From Larus michahellis (lineage: Eukaryota; Chordata; Aves; Charadriiformes; Laridae), in the NCBI RefSeq assembly GCF_964199755.1, contig NC_133906.1:16837378-16901377 (forward strand): a stretch of 64,000 bases of DNA, written 5' to 3'. The notes under the pieces were generated by a model. The model ran no database searches. It saw only the letters and a list, made by a program, of their open reading frames with translations, and was not told the DNA's origin. A program made the position numbers and the translations under genes. Below, piece after piece: positions 1-15,000 of the stretch. Numbering within the stretch: position 1 is the first letter of the stretch; each line of letters begins with the position of its first letter.

Positions 1-68
1 AAAACACCCAAAAAACCCAACCAACCAACCAAAAAAAAAAACACTAACAAAAAACCCCCAGAAACCCA
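1..68. repeat. A/C-rich low-complexity sequence
   Basis: The window opens with runs of A broken by CCC and CCAA units, including three CCAA units in tandem. This is simple sequence with no coding content. Confidence 0.6.
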
Positions 69-3000
69 AACAGGCTTGTTTTTTCAAAGTGTTTGAGACA
101 AGGAAAAACTTGCAGCAGGCAGTCAAGTAAACTCAAGGTGTGGCCAGCAAATCAGAGAGCTGATGCAGAATTCAGGAAAAGTCAAGCCTAGAATAAAACA
201 TGCCATCAGCTGTTCACGTGGGCACAGCCCCCTTTATGTGGGGGGCACCACGTGTCCTCCAACGTGAAGGTCTAGATACTTTCTCAGGAAATTGTGTCTC
301 TGTACTTCCAGCCACTTGAGAAAGCGATGGCTCTTTGAAACTAGAAAGTGGTGCCAAAAAAATCTCCATTTCCACCGAGCAAAGTCAGGTACAAGAGCAC
401 GGGTGGCAAGGACAGGACTGCCAGCCTGTGTGGAGACCACCCCAAGGCAGCATCTCTGTTGCAACCTCACTTAAAAGACTCCCCATCTCTTTTCTCATCT
501 CCCAGAGCCTTACTAATTTAGCTGAACGGGTTAATTGTGACTCATCTTATTATTTCTTCCAAAGAAAAGATCCAAAAAGTTACCGCATTGCCCTTAGGTG
601 TCTGCACCCCCTGCTGTGGCCTGAACTTAAGACACCAGAGGAGCTGCAATATTAGCTGCACTGGAATGTTTTGGTTTTCCCTTGCAAAACAGGCCCATCT
701 CTCCAAGTGTGAATGTGCCTCAGTTACCAAAACATACTTGAGAGGGGGGAAAAAAAAGGAAATTTCCATATTTTTTTTTTTTTTTAATTTAACTGAATAA
801 TTCCCATTTTTGTTGAAAGCAAACAGAAAAGGGCATGCCCCAACACGTTCCCCTTGCTCTACGTACCAAGATCAGAAGAAACTTTGGGAAGACAATTTTT
901 TTTTTTTTTTTTTTTTTACTTCTAAAGATTAAACAAATTCCCACCAGCAATCCGTCATCTCCAGACCCATGTGCAAATCCCACCACCTCTGCGAGCAGAA
1001 ACAATTTAACGTTACGCACGTGTGCGCATAAAAGACACATTTTCTTTCTGGAAACCCCACTTGGCAGCAGGTACTGCTATTTCACACGCACGGCGGGGCT
1101 GGCGCATACGAGCGGCAGCTTCTGAAAATTCTTCTGTGCTTAAACTTTCTCAGCCGTAAGAAAGAAAACCTGTAGCAGAACCGCAAATTAATACTAGGTG
1201 ACAATGAAACCGCTGATTTTCATTGGCCCTGGATAGATAGATAAATAAAGATCCAATTTCTTGTAATTACAAGGGAGTGAAAGTCAAAAGCTGCCAGTTC
1301 ATACTGTCACGATGTTACTTGCTCAGGTCATACCCAAATGGACATAACGGCATTCACCTCAGTAGAATTATGCCGGATTATAGTATCTAAGGACATGGCC
1401 CAACATCATCTTCTGCAGTAAATCTATAAAAGCACGCATAAAACTGTTCATTTCATTTTAGAAATATGCTTTACCTTACACCTTTTCCCTCACATCAGCT
1501 GATGAAATCACACCAACTGTCTGTATCCAGAAAAAAAGCAGTTAGATGGGGAAAAAAATAGCTAGAAACTTTAACTGTCTGTCAACCTTTGGTCTCTCTG
1601 TCCTGGGCAGTCCCACCTACACACACCTGCGATCGTCACTGAGCTGAGTTCAGTAAGAATTTTAATATTTGCAAAGTGGAAGCACAGGGAAACATTTTAT
1701 TTCAGCGTTGCAGGGACAGAGGGAGACCCAGGCAGCCGAAGCCGAGTTTGTGGAGAAGAAGAACGCGCCTGTCCTCACCTGGCCTTTTCCCCACCTGTTC
1801 TCTTTGTTTCACAGCTGCAAAATACAGTGTAAGTGAACACACTGTGTGGTTTCCTCTTGGATCTTTGCCTTTAGTGGCTGTAGACGGCCACACGGAGCAG
1901 AAAACCAAAAAGCTGGAGATGCTGCTAGAGCAGGGAAGCGCAGATCCTCCTGGTCACGGACTCATCTGTGCCGCTGGAGATGAGTCGTTCAGCCTCGGAG
2001 CTGCGCTCCAAACTCGCTCATTCCATACAGACACGACATCAGAACCACGCTGGCTCCGCTCATTTTCACTTCCACAGATGAAGCGTGACTTCTGACATCT
2101 CCCCAGCTTCCCTCTCCCAGAGCTGTGGTACCTAAAAGTTGTCTTAGGATTGTTTTCATTTGAAATGTTGCTTTGGCTTCAGTTTATTCCCACTAAACCG
2201 AGTTTATGCGTAATTGTTACTGCAATGCCTTAGCAAGAGACATGCTAAAATACCACTTTTTCCTTTACTACAAGACATTCTTATAAGATGTTTGACCAAG
2301 TGATTCTTTAAGGTTATTCTGCAATACATGTTATTTTTAAAAATAAGCCTTTGCTGGACTGAAAGAAAACTGGCCGCTGATTGCTGATTTAGGAAGTCCA
2401 GAAGCCATTAACAGGCTTGTAACAGACATCACTACAGTGATAGCAACTTTCTTCATTAAAGCATCGTATCACATACGGAGAAATTCTCTACACGTATTCA
2501 GGTAACAGTCACTGCTGCCAAAGAAACATCTCAAAACATGATATGCCAAATGATCCAAGCCGCAAACAACTGGCAAACCTCGAGAACACGGGTGTTAAAC
2601 TCCCCATTCCTACGTATGAGTTGGTACTTAAACACGCAGATCCCAGCAGTGCGTACGCAGTAACCATCTGCTGGTGCGATTCCCCGCATTCCCACTCCAA
2701 AGTCTAGTGCAGGCAATAGGTGCATGAGCCCTAACGCTGCAAGAGATGGACTGTTCAGCCTAGAGCCCACCAGGTACTGGAGGATCACGTGAATATTTGC
2801 CCATGTTCAGATGGGAAAATTGAGATGTCAGGCACACAGAAGAATGGTGGACAAGCCTGAATTCAGAGTTGGGTAGCCTTGACTTGTATTCTGTTCCCAA
2901 AAAGACAGTGAAGAGATTCCTCCGCAGTAATTCAGAGGACATCAGACTGGGCTACAGCTCCAGTACACAGTGCTCGATCTCCTTAACCACAAGCAGGCGT

Positions 3001-6000
3001 TTCTTATTGAAGAGAGATACTGATACACTGCTCAGCTGATAGGACACAAAGCTGGAACTGGAGAGAGACAGGTTTTGTTCTTGATCTTGCTGCTGCTCCA
3101 AAGGATGACCCGAGGAGAGTCATTTCACTTCTGAGTCCCTGACCTTCATGCTTGTACCATTGGTGTACTGCTAGTTCCCTTGTATGGCATTGCCTCATCT
3201 ACTGAGGAGAGATGTGATAAAGAAACTAGGTATCGTTACTAAAACTACATTTACGGATTACTTAAAATTGTTAATTCCAGGAATCCCATGTAGTCTTAAA
3301 AAGGAACATTTTGCAGAGAACGAGCAATTGGTAAAGACACATCATGGCTGCTTTGTAGTGTGGTGTCATTCTTTGTCATACGTAATGATGAATTAATAGC
3401 AATTATAACACTAAGTTTGGAGAATGCCTCGACACTGAGTCAGCACTCAGGTGAAGCAAGGTTTTATGGCAATTCATTAAAAGAAGGCAATAAAAGGCTT
3501 AAGAACCATCGCAACTACATGAAGCTAATAATCAGTACGATAAACTATCATTTACATGAATAGGAAATTGAACGGACATTTCATTTCCTAGGCCTTTGTT
3601 GCTCCCATTCAATTGCAGTGATGGTGCTATTCAGGGAAGCCAGCGTGGGGCCTGTTTACAAGAGAACTTTGCAAAACAAAGACAGTCACGGTCAAAACTT
3701 TGCTGGTCAATTCAGTATATTTACATGGAAGACCTCTGAAGAAAAAAAAAAAAAAAGTATTCTGAAATATCCTCTTGCGATAGTTTAGTTGGAAGCAGTA
3801 AGTAGCAGGGAATGAGGTCGTGGCTATCGAGATGTGCGGTGGCCACAGAAAAAAGCATCTGGTTTTCAAACAAACAGAGGCTTGATCAAACTGTCCTCGT
3901 CCAGGCAAAAATAAATACCGTTGCACAACTGCCTTAGCAAAATGGCAAACGACAATGTGTTCTGCATGCACAAAACAGGACTGTCCAAGTCTGGCTCCAG
4001 AGAAACCTGGCAAAAACTCTTTGCTCTCAATAGGAGCGGAGAACGTGCCATGCCAACATCTGACAATACATCTCAGACATATGTATAATGTACCAGCTGT
4101 CCCAGAAATGATCCCATCTTCCTTCTTTCTTTTCCCTAAGAGAATGGAATCACTTTGGATTTACAATGAAGCAAACTGAAAGCACAGTTGCAACCACTGT
4201 TTTTAAGAAGACCTTGCCATGCCATAACTTTTCACGGTTCAGTTGCTAAATTACACATTATAAAAATAAGTAAGTGCAATTGAGAGACTGTGTTAATCTC
4301 AGAAGTTTAAACATCACCCTGTAATGACTGCTTTATATTGGCCCATAGTAAAGTACTTTATGGGGCATGCAGGAGATTTATCCGCACGCGTACGTTAAAT
4401 ACTCCTGGGAATTTTCTCACATAGAGAGACGAGGCCTGCCTGCCACAAAACTAAATACGTACAAAACATTGCCGTCATTCACACTGCAACAGGAATGCCA
4501 CCCAGGAAGAAAAAAAACTTTACAACACCTAAGAGAGATAAGAACCGATAGCCAGCATAGCAATAAGATGTTGCTTTTGGAAGTGCAGGATTTCCTAACG
4601 TGACAATCAGTGCAGATTCTGGAAACGACAAAAAACAACTGTCTCCTTGCAAGGAAATGAGAGTTTAGGGGTTGACTATAAATAGATTACAAAGATGCAC
4701 GGGTGGTTTGCAGAGTAGTTTACTAAAGCCAAGAGTATTTAGAGCCAAATTAGTTTCTTGCACATAAAAATTCCCTGTAATTTAGGGTGAGTTCATACGT
4801 GATTTCTCACCCAGGCAGTCTGGGGCTGACAGACTGCACCCAGCTGCTTTTTGCAATTCTCTCTAGTAGCGCAGAAGATCCATCCAGGCTGACTCAGAGA
4901 TGCAGAGATGCCAGGTGAGAAGACTTTTAAAAAAGTAAGTGTGATGGTAAAGAAGTTGCAGATGTGGTACCGGTGTCCTTTTTTTTTTTTTCCTTTCTTA
5001 AATAATCATGTGTCAGAATAGTACCACAGCTAAGCATGAGTCAGTCAGGTGTGCCCAGGGGTTAAAACATGATGCCATACAAACCAAATGTAAGCACACC
5101 CAGCAAGGCACTACATGAAGTACTTTGTATGAAGGCATCGCCTCCCTCAGCTGTAAAACACTCACAAGCAATAAACTGAAGAGAATTCTTAATCCTTCAG
5201 CGTTATCATTATTAGAGTATCATTCACGCGCTTGTCTGCAAGCTGCCTTCTTCTCCCACCAACTGCTTCGTCTCACAACAATGCCTCGTTTCTGGCTCAG
5301 AAGCCCAACAATAGGCTCTCCCCTGAGCTTATGGCAGCATCTCCACCGTCCCTTGGCAGGAGGCAGCATAACAGTAATTTGACAGGCATCCTCCTGAGGA
5401 GACCCAACACATCAGTCACGCTGCTGACACACTCCACACCCAGACGAGCTCATCCAGACTACAGAAGATTTCTAGGTACAGGCAGCTGGCTCTTGATCGA
5501 CCATTCAAAAGATAACAGGTTTTTCCCTTTCACTAACAGCAGAACAAGGAAGTACCTCTTTCCCATGACGGTCCTTGCGACGTTGCCACGCTGGTTTGAG
5601 CTCAGTCGGCTTGAGTAAAGCAAAGCAGCAGGTAACCCGCAGAGAGGACTGAAGTCCCATTTCTAGTCCAACACATCTACTGACTGGCATCTAAAAGGAA
5701 ATAGCACTGCAAAAACAATTCTAAGTTACCTTTTTATGATGTGCAAAGAGTCTCTCCTTCCAATAAAATCAAAATAATTACTCTTTGGATTTTTTTTAAA
5801 AAGCAATTGAAAAACCACAGTTTTTTTTAAGAGGATGCACTGCTGTTGGGTGGTGCCAAAAAGGACCAACATTTGCTGTCCAGAATAACATGAACTATCT
5901 TGAACTGACTGCTCCAACTTAAGGAATTCAAATTGACTAAGACCCCTGTGTCTTTAAACAGAATCTGTCATTCTAATATGACATTGAAAAAAGTGAAGAG

Positions 6001-8254
6001 TTTGAGTCACTCCTTCCCTTCATATAGTGCCATGGGACAAGTGTCCATCAGTTTATCATCAATGTACCAATTTTGCTTAGACAACTGTTGTTTAAAGGAT
6101 GGTCAAGATTAATAACTTGAATGAAGGAAGAAAAACAAATTCTTTCTTCTTTCCCTATGTGAGAAAGATGAGGGTTTGTAATTTTCCTTTATTGTTTTCT
6201 TTAATTTTTTTTTTTTATTTAACATTTAAAGTTGCTGAATGAAAATCCCAAGCTCTGAACAGCAACTCGTTTCTGAAGCTCGGCATGCTGGAATATTCTG
6301 ACTTACATAGGCAATGGGGAGCTGGCTTTGATTGAGGTTTCTGCCATCTTTAAAGTATGTTCAAGGTTTCTGGCAGTTTAACTGCTCTTAAAGATAATAA
6401 ATCCCTTATGAGACAGGAAGGCTGAACAATCATATACTTCAGACTAGCTCAATCCATATAGTTCCAAGAATAATTTCCAGTGCACATGATAGCAAGCATG
6501 TGATAAGCAAAGTTCCAGGAGGAAGTCCGTTGAAAAAATAGAATTATGGGAAACAGACTGAACTGCTAGTTTTATGGACATCGCTCTATTCCAGCACTCA
6601 GGCAGTAAAACGAAAATGAACTCCCTCAAAGTTAAAAATACCCAATAAAACTCAATAGGCAAGGTAATTATTTTGACTCAACAGAAGGAGAAGACAGGTC
6701 GCTCGTTCCCACAGAGAGTAGCTTACCTTGTTGACACCAAATAGTAAGACAGCTTTCAGTTCACCCGTTTTTTTCCAAAGCTCCATTTTCTGTGACATGG
6801 ATTTATGATGCTGGCCAAGCCTATACCACTCTGGGCCAAATAAAGACCTAAAGACCAAAAGGAACCTAAGCAGCACGTCCTCCAACAGCCTCTCCGGTGG
6901 TGTCACAGCTCCCCCAGGGGACCAGGCTGGCTGTCCATTTTACATTCCCAGGACTGACCTTCTGCCCACATCCTATTAATGCAGGTTGCTCAAGAACTCA
7001 GCAGAGATTTGCTGGATCAATACTTGTCCTAGGTGTACAGATACAGTGAGTCAGGATGGCACCACAGGGATGAAGGTATCTTCTCTCTTTCTACCTTTCC
7101 CTCAGAAAAATGGGAGTGAACACCAGTCAGCAATTAAAGGTGTCAGCTCTAATATTAGAGAATAAATCCACGACAGACATACACTTGAATAACTGAAACT
7201 TTATATTGCAGGGGTTATAAAGGTAACATTTGCAATATCAGCTCCTTTTCCCTTACAAGAGACCCACATACTCTCTATGGAAGTTATGATCTTCTATAGG
7301 TACAATATAACACTGGTCTGCCACAAAAGCAAAACTAAAAACTCCAACAGTAACATAAAGGAGATATTTATTGTCAAGCAGTATCACATAAAAATAAGTA
7401 AGCAAATGCCATAGTAACTAACAAAATGCAGGGGAACGTCTTGTAAATTCACCAGATTTTAGCTTCTGGTTTGGCTGACAGGAAACTACAAAGTGCAACT
7501 GTCCTGTGACTGGAGCAGATACGTATGGGGACAATAATCATACCAAAATAAATTAGTTGTAAACAGATCTGTTTACTATATTTTTTATAACCACCTCGTA
7601 TTTTTTCCTTTATATTTGAGGGTTTGGGCTTGCTTTTTTTTTTTTTTCCTCCTCCTAAGAGTCACAAGATTTTTAGGTCTTGGTACTGTAAGGACCAGTT
7701 TTCTAAATGTTTACTCTCCAGGCTGCCAATAGCGGTTTATTCCACTGAGAAGATAAACAATTAGCTTAAACAAAGTTTAATGTTACAGACAAATGACTTA
7801 TGTTTCTGGTAATTACTCAAGTTGGGGAAGCAAGTTTTTTTATTAAACAAATTATGAAATTGCTTGTTTGTTTAGTATTAGTCAAGCATACTAATATTTC
7901 AGAGTTGTGTAAATGACACGTTGTTTTCTCCATCCTAGCCAGTCAAACCACAAGATACAAAGCTTGAATTTAACAGTGCAAGTACAGCTCTCAAGAAAAT
8001 TAAAGCGCCCCACAAAAAAACCCCAACAAACCGGTAAATCAGTCCAGTTACTTTAGAAAAGGTAACGCTGCAGCGTTAACCCATTGCCTGTTGAATAGCA
8101 TGGCCCCTAACCCATTCTCTTGAAATTTTCAAATAGAACACATTAAAGTTCAAGGGTAAACAACCATATGAGGAAACAACAGAAATCAGCATACCTTTTA
8201 AGAGCAGGAGAACACAAAAAACACCCTTAAGATGAGCTGTTTCAATTAAGTGCC
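69..8254. other. Intergenic sequence with no supported gene
   Basis: About 8 kb of AT-rich DNA downstream of NME5. I looked for coding exons on both strands and found no recognisable protein family. It contains scattered oligo-A and oligo-T tracts, for example near 770-785, 898-917, 4979-4992 and 7637-7648. Open frames of up to 139 codons occur (1676-2095, plus) but show no domain or motif and are probably chance. One open stretch with splice-like borders (6727-6847, minus) is reported under findings. The distal NME5 3'UTR may reach into the right end. Confidence 0.5.
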
Positions 8255-8342
8255 TTTATTTCAAAAAAATGCTGGAAGATAGCTTTAGTCCTTAACCAAA
8301 ACACACCTTCTTGTGACTTGTAATGGAAATCAAGGATTTATT
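8255..8342 (-). terminator. NME5: Candidate NME5 polyadenylation signals
   Basis: On the minus strand AATAAA occurs at 8337-8342 and again at 8255-8260, about 630 and 710 bases past the NME5 stop codon. An ATTAAA variant lies closer, at 8560-8565. Any of these could end the NME5 mRNA. I cannot choose between them from sequence alone. Confidence 0.35.
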
Positions 8343-8973
8343 TATAAGCACTGTGCCTTTCGCCACGGAGATGGGAAAGGTACATTCAATGTACCTTCAA
8401 ATAAGTCCTTCTAATTACATTCTGACAGAATACATCAGGTTCAAGTGAATCATCTTCAAGAGTGACCTTAGCTGGGTGATGGAATCGGCAATTAAAATTC
8501 TGAAGTTGCTAATATGCCTCCAGTAACTGTTTTCTAAGTTACCTCCAAGTACCTCCCTTTTTAATGGAATTTGCATCTGTTAAAAAATTGCTGAAACAGA
8601 ACTCGGTTTCACAACGCACAGGCCAGCTGTATGTCATTTGGGAATCTGCGCCCGTGTAAATAATCTTGTTCTCCCCAGAGAGCCAAACCAAGAAAAATGG
8701 GAAAACAGCAGTTAAGTCACACCTGATGATCATTTTGTCTTTTTCTAATCACCAGACACTGTAAACTTATCATGTGATTCTACATTCGCTATATCAATAG
8801 AAAAGCTACTAGAACTATTAAATCCTGGTTAAGTTATGTATCCCATGAAGACACAGGTAGTTATGACAACAACATTTACTGCAGATAATTTTGATTACAT
8901 AGCCAAGGGATACACTGAAAATGATAATATATATCCATAACTTGGAATGCTCGAGATGGTTTCCACCGAGCTC

Positions 8974-9060
8974 TCACGCCTGATGCTCTTCCTCAGTGAT
9001 GTGATGTTGTAGCCTAGGTTTATTAGGATTGTGTTCAATCAACCAGTCAGCAAGCCAAGT
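8974..9060 (-). CDS. NME5: NME5 last coding exon
   Basis: Codes [15 protein letters not shown] to EEEHQA and a TGA stop at 8974-8976, residues 186-213. The acceptor is TTCCACAG. The WLADWL motif completes the Dpy-30 region and matches human NME5 closely. Confidence 0.93.
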   Translation of the reverse strand, partial: TWLADWLIEHNPNKPRLQHHITEEEHQA

Positions 9061-12000
9061 CTGTGGAACAAAAAAAAAAATAAAAAAAAAATACAAACCA
9101 CAAACAACATTTTCAGTTTTCTGTTGTTCTCTATTAAGAGTGTGGGAGAATATTAAAAATATCATTCTAAACCTCTGATACAGACACTGTCCAACTGTGC
9201 TGCGAAATGAAGACCTTTCAGAACAAATGGACATACAAATAAAAGAACATTTCAAAAAAACAGGTTAAGTCTTCACAGCTGATACTGCTTTTGAACAATT
9301 CACACTGACCTTTAAAAATCAACTCTTCTGGGCAACATCTATCATTGCATATATATAAGAACCTTCAAGCCATACTTCAAATAATCCAGACAACTCAGTT
9401 TTGGAATGAGAGTGTACAATATGCATCAAACTGCTTAGTGAAACATTACTCCTGACAACACTCACAGATCCTTGTAATCATACAAGATATCACACAGGTA
9501 TCTAGTAATAATTCACTAAAAATGCCAGACCGTTGCACTGAAATCACCTTATAGTACCTAAAACTTGAAAACAAAACATTGTTACTTTTTGAAACTCATC
9601 TTGTAAGTTTTCCAGCAAATTGTACTTAAATAGGAATGTGGGAGGTAGGAATGCCCTGAGTCCTAACCTCATCTGCCAATGTCTTGGCCTGGCCTTAGGC
9701 AAATTAAGCCTTTGCCTGGATTTCTCCACTTGTAAAGAGAAGGTTTTAACACATCCTTATTTGCTTCACAAGGCTGCCGAGGATTATTTTCTGGAATGCT
9801 AAATACAGCAAACTTCATACCATACCGTGAAATGAAACAATTGATAGAATAGTAGACCAGTAAGGTAAGCAACACTCTCCTCTTATTGCCAGGTAGAAAA
9901 AGATCAGTCGGCACAGAAAGAGACAACAAGCAGAGCACTACCACAGTCCTCACAGGTTAGCCAGCAACAGCAGAAGAACAGTAAGAACTCAAGACAGAAA
10001 TGGAAAACAAACCCAAAAAAAAAAACCCAAATCCCAAAACACAAAAGCCCTTAGAAAGACTATTTGGGAAAACGAGAAATTTTTAAATCATTTGAGACTG
10101 AATAAATTTATCTTGTGTTACTTAGGAAATTGGTTGAGACAACCTCTGTGCTGCTAGCAAGTATTTCTGAGTGGACCGATAGTTTCTGATGCCACCTCCA
10201 GAAATGAAAAGAGAAGAAAAAAAAAAAGAAAAAGATAAGCTAAATCACCCAGACTTCAGTTCTTCAGTTTCCGGAAAGATACTAGAAAAAACCCAACATT
10301 CCATCAATCTCCCTGTAACTCACCTAGCAGATAACAAACTGAAAAACTAAAAAGCAATAGCCAACATATATTTCTGGGGGGAAAAAAATAATAAAGTTGT
10401 ATCAAACCAACATTATCCCCCTTCTGTTACAAAGTCACAGACATTATGAACAGGGAAAAAGGAGCAAATAAAACGTTTGCATTTTAGTAAAGCTATTGAT
10501 ACTGCTTCATATAGCTTTCTAGCTTTCTTACAAGCAAGAAAGGAAGGAAAGCATGGTCTCAAAGTTATCATTAGTTACCACATAACTGGCCAGGAAATTG
10601 TGCTCAGAATGCAGAGGTTAATTGGAAGCAAAACCAAACAAGGAATTAGAGAAACGTGGCTTATAAAGTAAGAGGAAAAAAATCAATTTTTAATACAGTG
10701 AAGAGATGTCTGAAGGGGAAAAAAAGATGGTAATGCTATTCAAATATGCAATAGGTTGATAAAAAAAAAAAAAAAGGAGATATTACATTGTCTCCAGTGT
10801 CCTCTGGGGATAGAAAAAGGAAAAAAAAAAAAGGAACGGGCTAGAAATTGGAGCATGGGAGATTTAGGCTAACTTTTAGTGAAAGCTTTTCAACTAAGTA
10901 TAAGTAAGCGCTGAAATAGATTGCCTAGGGAGAGTGTAGATTCTCCATCATTTGGAGTGCTAAAAAATAAGCCAGACAAACATTTGTTAGGAATGCTTAG
11001 ATACAATTGGTCTGGCCTTTGGGCAAAGGGATGGATGAAAAGACTTCTTCAGCTCCATTTTCTAGATTTCTATGGTAACAGCGACAGACATGCAGATAAA
11101 GTGAAAAGGTTATAAAGCTGGCAAAATCAATGTACATTTAATCTGACCCCATGTACCCCACATAGTTCATAGAAACACCTCTGAAATATATTTCAGGCTT
11201 TTTTTCTGAAATGTATCTTTTAGAAAAATGCAATGTTGATTAAAACTAGGTAATGATGTAGAATCCACCACAACTGCCAGTAAGTTGTCACACTGATTAA
11301 TTATCTGCATTCTTAAAGAAGTACTAGTGTGAACGACTTGAACTTTAAGAATACACAAAACATTTACCACATTTTTCCAGATGAAAGAAAGCTAATTTTG
11401 TTTAGGGACTGAAAAAAAAAAACATAACAAACCACCCCACCACCAACAAAAAACCCACCAGGAAATTAACTTTAGTCTTTCCACTAAATGTAATTGAATG
11501 ACACTCATGGTTAAAAGGAATAATACGTGAGAAGAGGGCAAGATACATCAGCTTGATAACCAGAAAGGGGTCATAAGAGGACAGAAGAACTTTCTATAGG
11601 TCAGTTTGACTATTCAAGATAGCTTCACTCAAAAGAATCATAATTCATTTTCCTAGTGAACTGTGGAGCAACCCAAGTAAATGCTAATCAATGCTATATA
11701 GTCAAAATAATAGTTTATCCTAAAGAAGTTTGATAATATTAATTTAAATAAACATAACAATGACAAAACATAGACAGCCTTGCTAAGAACTCTGTAGTAT
11801 TTTACTCAACAGTATAGCTACTACCAGTGTGATTAGCATCTAATCTCACTTAGTATCTACTGTATGAGAGCTACTTCATCTCAAACTCACCTCAGAAACA
11901 GTAAATAAAATAAAACCTTATATTTGACATTATATGACAGTACTCACTTTTCCAGCCATGCATAATAACTATGTGTTAGAAAGAGTTTTATAGAAGTCAG

Positions 12001-15000
12001 CTAAAAAACCTGTCATTTCATCAAGGCTGATTTTGTTTAGTCCTGGCTCTCATTTCATCTGTTAACAAACCAATCAGCTTCTTGAAAGGCAAACGTTATT
12101 TGATTAACTCATTAGCAGATAGCTAAAACAGCACAGCTCTTTAACAAAACAGTAGCTTTCCTATATATAGGGACTTTACTAATACAAAGTAAATGTGTCC
12201 CAGAGCATAGAAGACAACACTGATATCCTGTACGTACCATTGGATCTGCGGGCTTCTCTTTACACAGCGCAGTGAGCCCAGCTAGTAATGTAGGCTTCAC
12301 ATAAAGGTTCAAATAATCCCTGGCTCTTTGTCCAGCTGGAATTGGCTCCAAGATCACTGTAAAGAGTAACCACAGGTGTTAGAAAGCAGTCGTAGTGTGA
12401 TTAAAAAAGGCATTCTTTCAAAGGTTGTTTATATACAAGATGCTGTTTTTCTTAATAAGCTAATAATACATAATGGTTTGGATAGCTTCTCCCACAACAA
12501 ACTGCAAAGAAACTACCTGAAGCCCTTTTCAATGTCCCTGAGGTCATCTTACTAATTATAGACAATTATGAAAGGGAGGAAATCAGATCATCTGGGGAAA
12601 ACCTGTATCCTTGAAGATGCACTGGGGGCGGGAGAGAAATAATATATCCCAGGTTTAGCACTTCCTTCTTGCAGTGAGAAGCTGGTTTCTGAAGACCCTA
12701 AAAATCTCATCTCAAGTCCAGCTTTGTCATTAGGGTGAGGAGAAGAGACATGTTTCACAGTGGGTAAGGTTTGTAGGGAAGTGCAATATCTTTTATTAAA
12801 CTACCTGATACAGCTGACAGAAACAGACAAGCTTTTTCTAGCAGAGTTTCCCTTACATCTTTCTTTCAAAGAGCAAAGTCATATTTCGTGTTACATCACA
12901 AATGAGATTCTCTCACAGCCTTTCCAGGTTCTATGGCCCATTTCTCTGGCACTTAACTTTGGAATTGCACCATCATGTGAACATCCAGCTGCTGCTGAAT
13001 AGGAATTATTCAGCCTGAGCCCAAGAAGAGTCAGTCTTCTCAAGCCAACAGGAGTCCCAGAGGCTGACAGTGCCAGAAAGACATGCTGGAGTGTAACAGC
13101 TTCTCATTTCCTCTCATTTACCAGCTTTGTCTGCTCCAATTCCCAGACCAAAAAGTTTGAAAAGTAGAAGCGAACCCTGTACCTATAATGGCTCTTCAGA
13201 TACCTTTTGGTATGCCTTTCATAGCAGAAAATAACAGATTATACATAGACTCACATTCTCATAAAAAGCAAACAAACCCAAACTCTTCTAAATCAAACTG
13301 TATCTAGAGTCTGGACAGAGACAAGTAATAAGAGGGAAGAACACTACCCTCCCAAAGATTGGCAAGGTATTATCTGCACCATTTTACCTTCTGGAAACAT
13401 GAATTGAATTTCTCTTTCTGCTGTGGAAATGCTGAGACTGCCATGAAGTGCATTCCTCAGATCATCAGTCCCATAGATTGCTCTTAAGCTAAAAGGAAGA
13501 TAAAAAACCTGCTTGGTAGGCAACTGCAAATCCCTTCCAAGTCTCTACAGTCTGAGAGCATATAAAAGCAATATATATGCATTAATTAACAAGTCATTGG
13601 CTTGCTTTTGTTTTTAAGAAAAGTACGTAGCTACCTAAAATTTATGTTCTTGCACTCAGCATTCTCCATAAAATGGGTAAACTTTACATACTAAAAAACA
13701 AAGGTGAAAAGCTATGTTACACAAAATTGAAGAGATAACAGGCCACTCCTAATTTGTATCTCTATTGTAAAAGAAAAAAAAAAAAGAAAAAACAGAGAGA
13801 AATTCTGGTCTCAATTAAGAGAAAGACAAAATCCTACTGAGTTCACCAAGACCAACCAGTGAGTTACCTGTGAGGGTGAGTTCTCTTAGCTCTTACACTG
13901 TTTGATGGTCCAAGCAACTCCTTCCAGTATGAGACTGCACAGTGTCTGGCAAGAACCATAGCAACTAAAGGTCCAGAACTCATATAGGCTGTTAAATTGG
14001 GAAAAAACACTTTTCCATATTGGTCAGCATAAAAGTTGCTACATTGCTCTGGGCTTAACTGGAGCTTCCGTTTCTATAAAGTGTAAAAGGAAAAAAAAAA
14101 ATAGAATGAAAAAAACCTTGCTAAATTAAGATAGCTTGCTACCTCAGGTAAGATTACAGACCTCTGCAGTCATACCTTCAAGTGCAGAACAGACACAGAG
14201 TAATTTCCCAGTCTAATCTGATTCTCCTAGATCTGATCCTCTTTGAGATAGAGAGTAACAAAGAGCAAGAGTTTTCCAAGTTAATTAAGCAAACAGGCCA
14301 TTTGAGTAAGATGTGATTTTAGCCTACACAAACTACAGCATTTTATAACTGCTGGATGACTTAAAGTACAGTCAGGGCACTGTACAGAAAAAGTGAAGAG
14401 CATTACAAGGTCAGGATTTAATTACTCAGCTGCTCCAGCATAATGTTCTACTTTTAAACAATTTTCTCTTCAGCCCACACCGTTAATTATGCAATTGTTC
14501 TATTTTTCATTCAGTAATCACGCTTTATGATTCTCACAATAGCTGCCTAACCTGCAGGAGGCCAGCATTAGGACAACTTTGGGGGGTTATCAGAAGGCAC
14601 AGGGTAGTCAAGAAAAGAGAAGTAAAGAATTTTTTTTTAAAGTACATTCTTTGAGCCTGAATTTACACAACACAACAGTAACACAAATTCAGATTCCTAA
14701 TAACTTTGGTGCCAAAAGTCACTGGAGACATAAAAAGATGTTCAGTTTTGGGCCCCTCACTACAGGAGGGACACTGAGGTGCTGGAGCATGTCTAGAGAA
14801 GGGCAACGGAGCTGGTGAGGGATCTTATGAGGACACAAGTCTTATGAGGAGCAGCTGAGGAAACTGGGTTTGTTCAGCCTGGAGAAAAGGAGGCTGAGGG
14901 GAGACCTTATTGCTCTCTACAACTGCCTGAAAGGAGGGTGTAGCTGGGAGGGGGTCGGTCTCTTCTCCCAGGTAACAGGTGATAGGACAAGAGGAAACAG

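Noticed and set aside
1676-2095. 139-codon plus-strand open frame
   Set aside because: No domain, no splice or promoter context, low-complexity composition.
4870-4914. Exon-like block on the plus strand (TCTCTCTAG ... CCAG|GTGAGA)
   Set aside because: Good borders but only about 45 bases, with no matching coding sequence or neighbouring exons.
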